Below are positions 35,213 through 45,516 of a DNA stretch of 64,000 nucleotides, piece by piece. Each line of letters opens with the position of its first letter. The stretch's first letter is position 1. The stretch lies in assembly GCA_022701365.1 (NCBI GenBank), contig JAKUHH010000170.1:37535-101534 (forward strand), written 5' to 3'. This DNA comes from Mycocentrospora acerina. Its lineage: Eukaryota; Ascomycota; Dothideomycetes; Pleosporales. The notes below the pieces were generated by a model. The model worked only from the letters and a program-made list of their open reading frames with translations. It had not been told where the DNA came from and made no database searches. The translations under genes and the position numbers were made by a program.

Positions 35213-35875
35213 GTGCTGAAAATTTTCAACTACAGGCGCGGTTTCGGCGGACAATGGGTAGAAATAATCTTCACTGTCAGCTTCCTGATCAATATGGACT
35301 TTATCAGCGCATCCGCTCTCATCACTCTCATCATCGGCCTCAAAACTGTCAGCGAGCATGCAACGTGTATTGTCACATTTATCGTGGTCACTACCATCGC
35401 CATGTGGGCTTCCTGGCCTTGCACCACCAATATCATCGCGACCGTCCTCATTATCAAGGTCGCACTCAGCATCCCAGGCCCTTACAATCCTTCCGCACCA
35501 CTAAACTTGAAAGATATCGGCAATCAGACTTTCCCCACGGTTCTCACAGAGGTGGAAAACCCCAGACGTGACTTCCCACGCCCTATCACGATCGAAAAAT
35601 GTATCACAACAACGAAGTACAAAATCGTCGAATCAACTGTTTATTTACTGTCTGGCAAGCAGGTGGCTTGTCCTGCAAGTAGTCGTTTGTAGGTTACTCT
35701 GGCAAAGGTCCCACATGCAGTGTCATTTATCGGACTTCTAGGGACAGAATATTTTTGGCATGACGTCCATGCGACACATATACTTGCCCAAGCGCTAAAT
35801 TACCGAACGTCACAGTTCCATTGCTTCGAATCTGAGTCGCGGTCGCCGATCTTCCTTGTCGATACCTCAGACTAG
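35213..35875 (+). pseudogene. Amino-acid permease relic (fungal AAAP-type), 5'-truncated
   Basis: The frame reads GGQWVEIIFTVSFLINM, ISASALITLIIGLKTVSEH, FIVVTTIAMWASW, then TVLTEVENPRRDFPRPITIEKCI, all in the order found in fungal transmembrane amino-acid transporters, where the last segment is FLTVLAEVENPxDFPRAL. Compared with that family a helix or two between SIPGPYN and GNQTF is missing, and the first third of the protein is absent. An in-frame TAG at 35690 is followed by further family-like sequence (SFIGLLG...HVHATHI pattern) to 35875. Loss of the N-terminus, the internal deletion and the stop make it non-functional. These transporters carry neutral amino acids across the plasma membrane. 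Confidence 0.65.
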
Positions 35876-36924
35876 CAAAAACTGAGTGGGCTGTCTGGCT
35901 TGTTGCTGTAACGCTATTCTAGGGCATGGTATGATCAACACAAAGGCTATCTCAGTACAAAATTTGATGCTAAACATCTCCTTCCTCCTATTGTTGTGGT
36001 TCACATGAGAAGGGGCGGTGCTATATTGATTCCATCTGAACTGGCACGGCAGATGGTGAACTTCTACAAAGATATTAGTAACAGCAGCATTCATCGTGTT
36101 CAAAATGGCGTTGGTATTTTATATGATGGCTCCAGAAGTGTAATCGTCGATCGATACGTTGTTGGGAGTTTTTACGGATCCAAGTCAGGCGGTCAATGGG
36201 GTATCCGTTTATATGTACCAACAACAGTATAGTCTTAGACGCGTTTGTAACTCAGGTCCCAATGTATACCTTAGTGAAAAAATTATGATGTATACTAAAT
36301 TGATATGAGATTACCCGACAAACACTGAAGATTCTACGCTTCGATAGGCTACGACTTGAAAATTGCATCGTAAAAACGGTATAATCGAACTGATTGTGGT
36401 AGTTGTCTTGAGGCAAATTACTGTATGCGAATTTTTGAGGTTTGAGATTTTCTAAGTTGATCTTTCCAGTGTATTGGTCACTTCAACATTTCTAATCCGC
36501 TGAAACACTGATCGTGTTGCTTCTCTTGATGTTGCATATCGAATTACCCGAAACTATACCGTCGTCCGGGGCCACCTGATCTTGCACTGTATGTTAGCGT
36601 CGTTAGTGGATGCATCCGCCTGATATGGCTGAAGAAGAGAACCTGAAAGTAGTAGGGGGAATTTATATTTCGCACTATTTAGGATCATTCACTGACCGAA
36701 AATGGTTCGAAGAAACACAATTAGGTTGAAAGTCTGACCAAAAGTGTTGAACTATTCAGTCAAGTAGCTATTTCATCAACTACAAGGTATACACCAAAAC
36801 AAAGATATACTTGTGGTGCATTACAAACTTTTGTTCACACTTTCCCAAATCAGCAACAGCGACACGAAATCTGCTCACATTTTCCATTTAATTCTGAATT
36901 CGCCCACATTATCCTTCGCATGTT
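35876..36924. other. Intergenic, AT-rich
   Basis: About 1 kb. A 78-aa plus-strand frame near 35996-36232 begins with a basic stretch (MRRGGAILIPSEL, after an upstream Met) and has no recognised domain. No repeat or RNA gene visible. Confidence 0.5.
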
Positions 36925-37366
36925 TCAAGCATTGTTGCACATGTCTTGACCGCATCCGTTCCTTGCCCACACACCTGTGTTGAAACTGACGCAACTTCCT
37001 ATTCCCGTCGCTCGGCGACGGCTGCAGCTGGAATCGCCACAAATTATCAATGGGCCGCAAGTACTGCTGCAAGACTGCTGGTCGCGTGTGACCCAAAGAG
37101 CAGAGAAAGAACCTGCGGGACCTCTGTAGTAAAATGTCAGGAGGTGACATACCAAAATGGGCAAGCAGCAAAACATTCGTAAGAGAAAACAGCTATTGGG
37201 GAAGGTAGAAACTTAGTTTGACGTACCCAACGGTTTGGAAAGAGCCTGGGTGACTTTCGCCAATGTAGTTTTTGCAGTTGGTGTCAGAGTAAAAGTTGAC
37301 TTGACCGGCGGATGCGACCGAGAAAAGGCTGGCAGCGGCCGCGACGACTAAAGTAGAGAACTGCAT
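36925..37366 (-). CDS. Small secreted cysteine-rich protein, effector-like (112 aa)
   Basis: Model complement(join(36925..37123,37227..37366)). Exon 1 starts at ATG 37366 with MQFSTLVVAAAASLFSVASA, a classic signal peptide cut after ASA. The 103-bp intron (GTACGT donor at 37226, CTACAG acceptor ending 37124) joins FQTVG to GPAGSFSALW in frame. The mature protein of about 92 residues has eight cysteines (NC, SC-x3-C, IIC, SSC, SC, GC, MC), an even number that could form four disulphides, and ends QDMCNNA. No known domain is recognised. Size, signal, cysteines and position in a gene-poor, relic-rich segment fit a fungal effector candidate, but that role is inference; an antimicrobial or cell-wall-associated peptide is also possible. 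Confidence 0.8.
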
Positions 37367-38484
37367 TTTGTTTAAAATGAATTTGAAGCGGAAATTGTTG
37401 CTTGTAGAGTTTCTGAGTTTGGTGGCTTGAGAGAATTGAGCACAGCAGGTATCAAACTTACCCTTATATACCTCTCTGCAACAGAGCGTCCCGCTCAATA
37501 TCGACCCATGACAAGCGGACCCAGCCGTAAAATTAATTAAAACACTTCACCGTAAAGTCGGAGTGCTCCCATGAAGTTTGCAATTAGCGGGGCTGGCGGC
37601 TAGTTATACATTCAAAGCGGAGTTTCCTGCACGCGTGTGCTCAGTAAGCGTCCGCTAGTAACCCGATCAGGCTACAGATAATTCTCAACTTTGATGTGTG
37701 GTGAGAATTTGTAACTCTTGTATTTTCAAGACATACCATTGAAAAGATTAGTCCACAGTGAAGTATTCATCCGAGTCACTGAAATTAAAATATATGCGCG
37801 ATTGAATTGCGTTACTATACATGATCATGAGGTGTATTCAAGAAAAACCGATGAATTTTGTATTAAATGATGAACTGATCAAACCAATAATTTACTAGAG
37901 AAATTGAATCATGAGAACAGGGATACGTCAGGCGAGGTGCATGGTTCTAAATCTGGATACGTGGCTGTCATGATTGCTACCTGCATATTTCTCTTAGCAT
38001 TATCTCTGGTGCCAATGAGTCGTCCTATAAAACGTTGAAATTTTCAACGTTGGCTAGTTTTGTATGGGTCACTCTCCATTCTGGAAATTCGATTACAAAA
38101 AAATGATATGATACTTTTAGCTTCCCCGATGAGCTGGTTGTTCAAGCCCAAAAAATCCAAATACAAAGATTAACAGTTGTAAGGATGAGTAAGGGTATAG
38201 GCTTTGTATTTCATGCGATTTCTTCAAGATAAAGAGAAAAAAATGATTTACAGGATGAGAGTTATGAAATGTTGTCAAGTTGGTCCCACTAGCGAATGCT
38301 GACATACCTTTACGTGCAGCACAAGTAATCCACTACCACGGATTACAGAAGTAGAACTAGTCTGACTGCGGAAATTATACTCAAATATTGATTTCGACGA
38401 AATTATAAATGATGCATCGTTGCGTGAAAATCTTTTAATGGAGTCGAAACAATTTGAGCCATCTGTCTGTTCACGGACACAACT
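37367..38484. other. Intergenic, divergent between two secreted-protein genes
   Basis: 1.1 kb separates the starts of the small secreted protein (minus) and the propeller protein (plus), so it carries both promoters. AT-rich. No gene. A 62-aa minus-strand frame near 38200 is not supported. Confidence 0.6.
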
Positions 38485-39549
38485 ATGTCTCGAAAACTCC
38501 TAATTTCTCTTCTGCCTTTCCTCTCTGGAGCCTTCAGCAATCTCATAGCTAGTAACGATCCTCAAGATTTACACGCCGAGCTCCCACTTCCCACATACAC
38601 TATTGCACAGCTGCGAGGTGTTCCTACCTGGCTCGAAAATATTGCAGTACGACCAAATGGTGACCTCTTAGTAACACAATTCGCCCCAGTACCCATCCTT
38701 TACACCATTCGTAATCCAACTTCCCATAATGCAAAGTTGGAGGTTGTTCATGAGTTTAAAACAATCAACAATATCCTTGGTATCGCAGAAACACTGCCAG
38801 ACACGTTCGTCGTCGTTGGCGGAAACGCAACAGCAAATGCGACTGGATACGCTGGCACCTTCTCTTCTTGGGAGCTCAGCTTTTCAAAGGATTCAAAGAA
38901 GGTTCGGAAGATTGTCGATATCCCGAATGCCATGTTTCTGAATGGTGTCGTCACACTTCCAAAAGATCCGGAGATTGTCTTGATTGCAGATAGTCAGTTC
39001 GGGTTACTATTTCGGCTGGACACAAAAAGCAAAAAGCACGAGATTATAGCCGATAGACCGGAGTTTAAATCAAACGCTGGACGCTTCAATAAGACGGTTG
39101 GATTTGGTATCAACGGCGTGAAGATCAGAGATAAGTTTCTTTACTTCAGTAACACAAATCTCGTCAATATCTACCGTGTACCAATCACCTCAAGTGGACA
39201 CATAGCGCAAAACGGCCAAGCGCCGGTTGAGCTATACGCCGATCTCAATTCTTTTACAACCTTTATCGATGATTTTGAAATTGGAGAAGACGGGACACTG
39301 TGGGTTGTTACAAATGACGAGAATACGGTGATTTCTGTGGCTCCCAAAAGCCATAAGATCCAAGTAGTAGCTGGTGCTAAAAATCAGCTAACAGTCGCTG
39401 GTGCAACAGGAGCAGCTTTTGGACGTACAGAGAAGGACAAGCACGTGTTGTATGTTGCTACGGCGGGGGGACTAGATGCACCAGTGAATGGTACAGTGGT
39501 GGAACCAGGAAAAGTGGAAGGTGTTGAAACAAAGCAAAGACGGTATTGA
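38485..39549 (+). CDS. Secreted six-bladed beta-propeller protein, SMP-30/gluconolactonase-like (354 aa)
   Basis: Single exon, ATG 38485. The N-terminus MSRKLLISLLPFLSGAFS is a signal peptide. The rest repeats propeller-blade patterns: ENIAVRPNGDLLVTQFAP, GIAETLPDTFVVVGGN, FLNGVVTLPKDPEIVLIADSQFGLLFRLD, FGINGVKIRDKFLYFSNTN, IDDFEIGEDGTLWVVTNDEN and KHVLYVATAGG. This is the pattern of the fungal SMP-30/TolB-like propeller group often found in or beside secondary-metabolite or effector loci. Classical SMP-30 enzymes are metal-dependent lactonases; I cannot confirm the metal ligands, so the activity is open. Potential N-glycosylation sites are present (NAT, NKT, NGT). It reads intact at normal length. 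Confidence 0.85.
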   Translation: MSRKLLISLLPFLSGAFSNLIASNDPQDLHAELPLPTYTIAQLRGVPTWLENIAVRPNGDLLVTQFAPVPILYTIRNPTSHNAKLEVVHEFKTINNILGIAETLPDTFVVVGGNATANATGYAGTFSSWELSFSKDSKKVRKIVDIPNAMFLNGVVTLPKDPEIVLIADSQFGLLFRLDTKSKKHEIIADRPEFKSNAGRFNKTVGFGINGVKIRDKFLYFSNTNLVNIYRVPITSSGHIAQNGQAPVELYADLNSFTTFIDDFEIGEDGTLWVVTNDENTVISVAPKSHKIQVVAGAKNQLTVAGATGAAFGRTEKDKHVLYVATAGGLDAPVNGTVVEPGKVEGVETKQRRY

Positions 39550-40467
39550 TTGCGTAGATTAAAGCTGTTGTCTAGTCATGGCGGGAAGAAGAGTCGCAAG
39601 AAAAGAGGAGATCACTTTGAATGGCAAGAAATAGAACTCTCAAGTAGAAACCATCGCGTGATGGCATTCAACAAACTCATCTTTCCATAACTATATGAAG
39701 CATGAAAGAGGTCTGTTAGCCCACAAAATTTACCCTCAAGTTAGAAAACCAAATTTTTTGGGACGTTTGCAGCTGACGGGGTTTCTATGGTTTCTTAATA
39801 AAAACGACTGGTGTAATTCTCAAAGTTATAATGTCAAAAGGTCAAGCAGATAAATTTTCACACTTAGTAAATCTGAAGGAAAGAGGAGGAAATAGGATCG
39901 ACTTTAAAATTTAAAAAAACGTCAAGAGTGAGAGCATTGCCCTAAAATTGAGAGGGAAAAATATTATCAAATGTTTCCTTCACACACAACAAACTTACAT
40001 TATGAATATTTGAGGCACAAGGTCATCTGAGCTTCCCACAAGTAGCACTAGGTGTCATTGCTTTCAGAGGCGAAAAGATGAATTAACAACGATATTAAGA
40101 TTGAATAGAGTTTACCTTTGCTTTTATTCAATGGACACACTGAATACAAAGCAAGCCAACTAGGCTGGAGCTTATAGCCTATCACACGTCTAAGCATGTA
40201 GACAGCAAGTACCCAAATGTTCTCCTGTTCTCACTTATACTGAATTTGTAGATGTTCGACTCCTAATTGTTACCTCTCACACTGTTGCTTAGATAATAGT
40301 CTGGCGAGCAAAAGAATCAAACTAATTTTTTCTAAAGTCACCCTAAAAATTAAGCGGATGACTTTTTTGGCCTCTTTTTTCTTGGAAACGAGATAAAAGT
40401 CACTAATTTAACAAGATTAAGTAATAGCTTTTCTTTGTTAATTATATCTCTGAATTCTTGATCTATA
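39550..40467. other. Intergenic between convergent genes
   Basis: 918 bp, AT-rich, between the propeller gene and the regulator gene that converge on it. Shared 3' flanks; no gene. Confidence 0.6.
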
Positions 40468-42592
40468 TCAGAACTCATCATTCTTATATTTGGATATGAA
40501 ATCATGCAAGTCCTTCATAGAGTCCGTGGGAATAGGTTGCATATAACTGCAGGTCTGATCTCCTGAACGTCCTACTTTAAGAATCATCCTTGCAAGCCAC
40601 CAATACTCTGCGGCATGCCTCTCAAACCCTTTGTGCAACACGACCTCACCTTCTATTTCTTGATTGATAATATCCCACAAGCTTTTCCACCGGTTTATAG
40701 CCTGAAGCATGACTTCAGCAGTCAGTGAACTTAAGAAATTCACCCTTGAGGACATAATCAGAGAGTGAATTACTGCTGACAGTAAGTATGGTTCTTTGAA
40801 TGAGTAGGGGCAAGATACCCACCACAAATAGATATGAGCATATTGGCTCCATTGATGTCTCTTTTAACTTGAGTTTGAGACTCTTGTTCTGATCCAGATA
40901 ATATGAATGTTATAAATTCTGACAGCGAGCGATACTCCGATCTTGCAAGCTCTAGTTGCGCCAATCGCTCGAAGTCAGTGGCCGTCTCAGCTTCGAACAA
41001 ACTCTCTCCGCATGGAAGATCTCCTAGCATTTCAGATATGGCCACTTGTGGAGGGCTGTTGAAGAAGACAGCTAAGGTGCTGTCGGCTAAAATCGTCCAT
41101 ATCGCAATCCTGCAATTTTGATTAGTACTTCCTTATAGAAGACTTTTAACAGACTTTAATACCTTATGCGAATTTCAGTGTCGATAAAAAAATTCCATTC
41201 AGGTTTGTTTGTAGTTTCCACAAAATAAAGACGCCTGTATTCAAACAGGTTTGAAATTCGTACGGCCGTAACTAGACAGGGAATTCTTTGAAGTCGAAGC
41301 CGCCTCCGGGTAAAGATATCATTGTTGTTGTTTTGGAGGATCAAGAACAACAACCCTGCTTGCAAGACTTCAGCATCTTCCCTATTTTTACATCCTTGAA
41401 GAGTTTGCAGCTTTTTACTGGACAGACAGTGGTCAAAAATATATGCTTCTGCGACATAGAAGAATTTTCGTGTCAACACTGAGATTTCTGATGGATTAGA
41501 GGACATCGATCCGAACAGAAAAACTGTGAGAAAAAGAGGTAGTGATACTGTGAGAGCGTTGAATGTCGGCCGGTGAAGGATGGGAAACTGATCATGGAAA
41601 CAATAGAAGTAGCCCCAAACAAAGTGCTTGAAATTTACCGCAGTGAATACGACCTGGGCAAGTTGAAAATCAAACTCTGTTTGATTTCCTATGTTGTTAT
41701 TTAGCATGGAGGTATGTTGAGCAGATAATTGGCATGTTATCTCTCTCATACGAACATCTAGAGCAGCCATCTCTTGATAATTTGACTCAAGCATTGTAAC
41801 ATCAAGAATTTGTTCTTCCGCCGAGAATATAGTACGGGGAAAATCGAACAAAACAGAAGGAGAATCGTCAAATACCCAACATGATTCACCCATAGATGTA
41901 TAATGGTCTTCGAGATGGAGCTGAGATTTCTGGCAATCGACTTCTCTTTCTGTATTTTTAAGAGATATAGCCTCAGTAGAGAGTGTCCTAGAAGGGCCAT
42001 AACCTGAGGGATCTGTGAAGTTTAAGAGAAACTCTACTGGAATTCGTCCGCATTCCCTTATAGTACTGAATTCGGTGATTTTGTCCGTGGATGATCCAGG
42101 AAGGACATCGTCCTCGACGTGTGGAACGGTAGACGTAACGGATAGGCTTAGCCGTCCATAAGTGCATGAGGTGCCATTAGAGCGACAGCGCATGCATGGT
42201 GTTTTAGTATCACATGATAGCTTTCGCTGCGAACATTTGTCACAAGACATTCGCTTTCTACCGCGTTTTAAGGTTGGGAGTAAGAGTTGTTGACCTTCCG
42301 TAGAACACTTTTTTGCATGTCGGGAAGCCAGATCTCTGTTTGCATGTAAATATGAGTATTATGTTGATTTTCAAGTAGGCTTGCCTTCTTGAGAATTCTG
42401 CAGAACAGAATGGACAAGTTAACTCATCTCTACCATAGTCTAATGATGGTGAGCTTAGTGAAACAGTTAATTGTACACATTTCCCTTACGTGATGCCTCA
42501 TGCCGGCGTAAATGACTATTAGTCGAATATTCTTTGCTGCATATCTTACAGTAATGCTTGGCGGAAGCCGCCTTCACTGATGTAGAAGGCAT
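40468..42592 (-). CDS. C2H2 plus Zn2Cys6 transcription factor (641 aa, five exons)
   Basis: Model complement(join(40468..40775,40823..41109,41163..42335,42385..42439,42490..42592)); all four introns (47-53 bp) keep frame. Exon 1 holds a C2H2 finger (YCKICSKEYSTNSHLRRH); exons 2-3 a second, variant finger (CPFCSAEFSRRDLASRH, then AKKC); exon 3 then has the Zn2Cys6 cluster CDKCSQRKLSC-DTKTPCMRC-RSNGTSC with a basic lead KRGRKRM. The middle region from FHDQFPILHRPTF is the fungal_trans (middle homology) domain. The intron between exons 2 and 3 has a GC donor (AG|GCAAGC), a rare but accepted GC-AG type. Such regulators act in the nucleus on nearby or metabolic genes; target unknown. The start ATG 42592 is 486 bp from the divergent polymerase eta gene. 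Confidence is high for the domains, slightly lower for the exact small exons. Confidence 0.88.
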
Positions 42593-43078
42593 GGTCTGTG
42601 CATCCACTCTTGGTTTTGGGTACAGAATGTAGCTTGACCTCTGGGTTTTATTCCGACAAGAACGCGCTATTCAAGTAGCCTAGCCAAGATTTGCGCGCCA
42701 TGTGGGGCACTCCTCCAATGCAACGCGGAATCGGCCCGGCGCCAGGACTACTTAAGGGATGTCCGGAGCGGAGCACTGAGAATGGATGCGTCACATGTGT
42801 GGCCCTGGAGTCGTCAATAAAAAGGATTCGTTCCACGTAAAGTGATTAGGTGGAGAAAATAACCCGAAATTTTTCCTCGTTCAGCCTGGCGAGTAAAAAA
42901 TTGGAAGTTCATTTTTAGCGTAGCACTAGGTGACGAGGTCCATTTATGAGTGTTTTCTGGACAATCATAGACCAGCAGAAGTGTAAACTGGTAGGCTCAG
43001 TTTAGTTTTCAGCACAACGCCCTGATGTAAGTGCTAATTAATGATTGTAGATAGGTTACTACCAGCCACTCTATCAAG
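42593..43078. promoter_or_regulatory. Divergent promoter between regulator and polymerase eta genes
   Basis: 486 bp lie between the two start codons, transcribed outward. No clear operator repeats are seen. The arrangement would allow shared control. Confidence 0.5.
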
Positions 43079-44797
43079 ATGGTCAGTTCGATATACACCT
43101 ATCGACATCTTGACTTGCTTGGGAAGTCTTCTCCTTCGTCAGCGCTTCGGGTTATAGCGTTAATCGACTTTGACGCATTTTATGCGCAGTGTGAAATAGT
43201 TAGATTAGGATTATCTCCTGCAACCCCATTAGCCGTTCAACAGTGGAATGCGATCATTGCCCTCAATTATCCTGCTCGCGATTTTGGTCTCAAAAGAGGC
43301 ATGTCGGTCGACGAGGCAAAAAAGCGGTGTCCAGAGCTTGTCCTCCAACACGTCGCAACATGGAGAGAAGGTGAAACAACGTGGGCCTATCGGTCAGACT
43401 TCGCAGAACACATGTCGATAGACAAGTCCGCTTTAGATCCGTACCGTATCTGCTCACGAAACTGTTTTGATTTTATCCGGAACTTGTTGCCACCTGAACC
43501 TACGCAAAAAGTTGAGAAAGCTAGCATAGATGAAGTTTTTCTTGATCTTTCAGCTCAGGTGCATAAAGTGTTGATTGAACAGTTTCCAAAGCTCGTCGAG
43601 CAGCCAGCCGACCTGGACCAATACCTACCTCTCCCCAACTTTTCTGCTCCCTTAGGCTGGGAAGGAGACAACGTCATCGATCTTGAAAATGCAGATCCTA
43701 GGCCTGATTGGGATGAGGTAGCGCTCAATATCGGGGCTAGTATTATTCGCCACATCCGTGGAGAAATCTTCACTCACTTTAAATATACATGCTCTGCAGG
43801 TATAGCACGCAACAAAACATTGGCCAAACTCGGGTCTAGCGTCAAAAAGCCAAATCAACAAACTGTAATCCCTAATCGAGCCATCGCAGGGTTCCTAAAA
43901 TCATACGACATTACAAAAATACGAGGACTGGGAGGAAAGCTTGGTCTTCAGATATCTCATACATTTGGTTCCAATAATGTGGCCGATATTGTGCGTGTTC
44001 CACTGGAGAAATTACAGGCCGAACTAGGCAATGAGCTTGGCTGCTGGGTGTACGAAGTACTTCGTGGTAGGGAAACAAGCGTTGTGACCCCGCGGATCAC
44101 CATTCAGTCAATGCTGTCTGCAAAGACTTTCGTCCCGAGTGTAAAGAGCTTTGATCAAGCAATGAAGTGGCTCCGAATATTTGCTGCGGATCTGCTTGGT
44201 CGTATGAATGAGGTGCATGCGGAATGTCCTCGGCAGCCAACAACAATCGCACTCCACCATCATATCAATGGTCGCTTCGGTCCAACACGGTCGAAGCAAC
44301 TTAGCATCCCACTTGGCAGTGTGATTGATGAGACAACTCTGTTCTCTTGGACAAAAAGTTTGCTACGTCAGATTAGCGACGACGGACTTGCTTGGCCTTG
44401 TGCTAGCTTGTCCGTAAGCATTTCTGGATTTCGGTCACTCATTACTGACAATCACCGGATTACGTCGTATTTTAATAAGGGACAAGCGAAGGGAAAACGA
44501 CCGATCAATAAACTTGTACAAGATGAAATCGAGCATGGGCAAGACCTTGAACAACGACAGGTCAAAAAAGTTCGAAAAATAGATCACTGGGAGGAAGTAA
44601 GAGAGGCTGATAGGTTATGGAGTTTTGACGCGAAATCTGTAACTGAAGCTTCACAAATACTTTCTGCCAATGCGCAATCTTCGGAGATTGTTGACTACCG
44701 ATGTCCGAAGTGCGGTGAGATAATTCAGGCTTCTGTCGTTCTTGAGCATCTCGACTGGCATATAGCATTAGAAATACAAGAGTCTGGAAACGAATAG
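43079..44797 (+). CDS. DNA polymerase eta (Rad30-type Y-family polymerase, 572 aa)
   Basis: Single exon from ATG 43079. The palm motif IDFDAFYAQCE places the first metal ligand at D30; the second catalytic pair is SIDEVFLDLS (D151/E152). LALNYPARDFGLKRGMSV-like sequence, RSDFAEHMSIDKSALDPYRI, TCSAGIARNKTLAKLGSS and PNQQTVIP are typical of pol eta, followed by the thumb (KIRGLGGKLG) and little finger. Near residues 541-568 a UBZ-type zinc finger is visible (RCPKCGEII, then HLDWH), used to bind ubiquitinated PCNA. No PCNA-interacting (PIP) motif is seen at the C-terminus, which ends right after the finger. The enzyme bypasses UV photoproducts in the nucleus. All catalytic residues I can check are present. 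The setting in a relic-rich region beside a regulator suggests it might be an extra copy. Confidence 0.9.
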   Translation: MVSSIYTYRHLDLLGKSSPSSALRVIALIDFDAFYAQCEIVRLGLSPATPLAVQQWNAIIALNYPARDFGLKRGMSVDEAKKRCPELVLQHVATWREGETTWAYRSDFAEHMSIDKSALDPYRICSRNCFDFIRNLLPPEPTQKVEKASIDEVFLDLSAQVHKVLIEQFPKLVEQPADLDQYLPLPNFSAPLGWEGDNVIDLENADPRPDWDEVALNIGASIIRHIRGEIFTHFKYTCSAGIARNKTLAKLGSSVKKPNQQTVIPNRAIAGFLKSYDITKIRGLGGKLGLQISHTFGSNNVADIVRVPLEKLQAELGNELGCWVYEVLRGRETSVVTPRITIQSMLSAKTFVPSVKSFDQAMKWLRIFAADLLGRMNEVHAECPRQPTTIALHHHINGRFGPTRSKQLSIPLGSVIDETTLFSWTKSLLRQISDDGLAWPCASLSVSISGFRSLITDNHRITSYFNKGQAKGKRPINKLVQDEIEHGQDLEQRQVKKVRKIDHWEEVREADRLWSFDAKSVTEASQILSANAQSSEIVDYRCPKCGEIIQASVVLEHLDWHIALEIQESGNE

Positions 44798-45516
44798 CTC
44801 TAAATACAGAATAAGTTTGTGAGAACCTTCTATCACAGATATTGAACATTTTGAGCTCTGTAATTTTGGTCTTGGAAGAGATCGAACAGCCATGTTGTGA
44901 ATACTCCCTAGAAGCTCTTGCTCTATTCACACTATCTAATGAGCACTACAAGAGTTCATCATGTTCTCTATGGCATTTATGTTCTGAAATACCTTTCCGA
45001 GGCAGTCTTGAAGAGGTGAGATGTTCCCGTTTCGTTGGCATTGTTCTTCCAATTTATGATTTTAATACACCTGACTGCCTACAGTAGGCAATAAATCACT
45101 TTAGTGACTGTGTTATGGATCACAATAATCATGACCCTTATCTGGACACTTTCTTACATCTGTTTAGACTGTTTCCTATATTTGTCATTTCTTTTGACTT
45201 CTTAAGCTCACGTTTCAAGTTTGCCAATGAGTTAGATCAAAAAAATCACCCTTTGAATAAGAATTCATTAGAAAGCAAGAGAGTATGAAATGGTTTCTAT
45301 CACTTCTTTTTCACCTTGTTTGACCTCGTCACGATTTTTTCTCAGGTTAAGTTGTGTTGTGATGAGGAGAGAAGTTGAGTAGTGATTATATTAATACTAC
45401 GTGCTACCAACTACATCATGGAGAAGCACTTCTGCGTACTGAGTCATTGGCTAGTACCGCAATCAATCATCGAGTGGCGGCCTCATGGCGAACACCGCGA
45501 ACAAGTTACCTTCGTA
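44798..45516. other. Intergenic between convergent genes
   Basis: 719 bp, AT-rich. No gene or repeat seen; shared 3' flanks of polymerase eta and the reductase gene. Confidence 0.6.
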
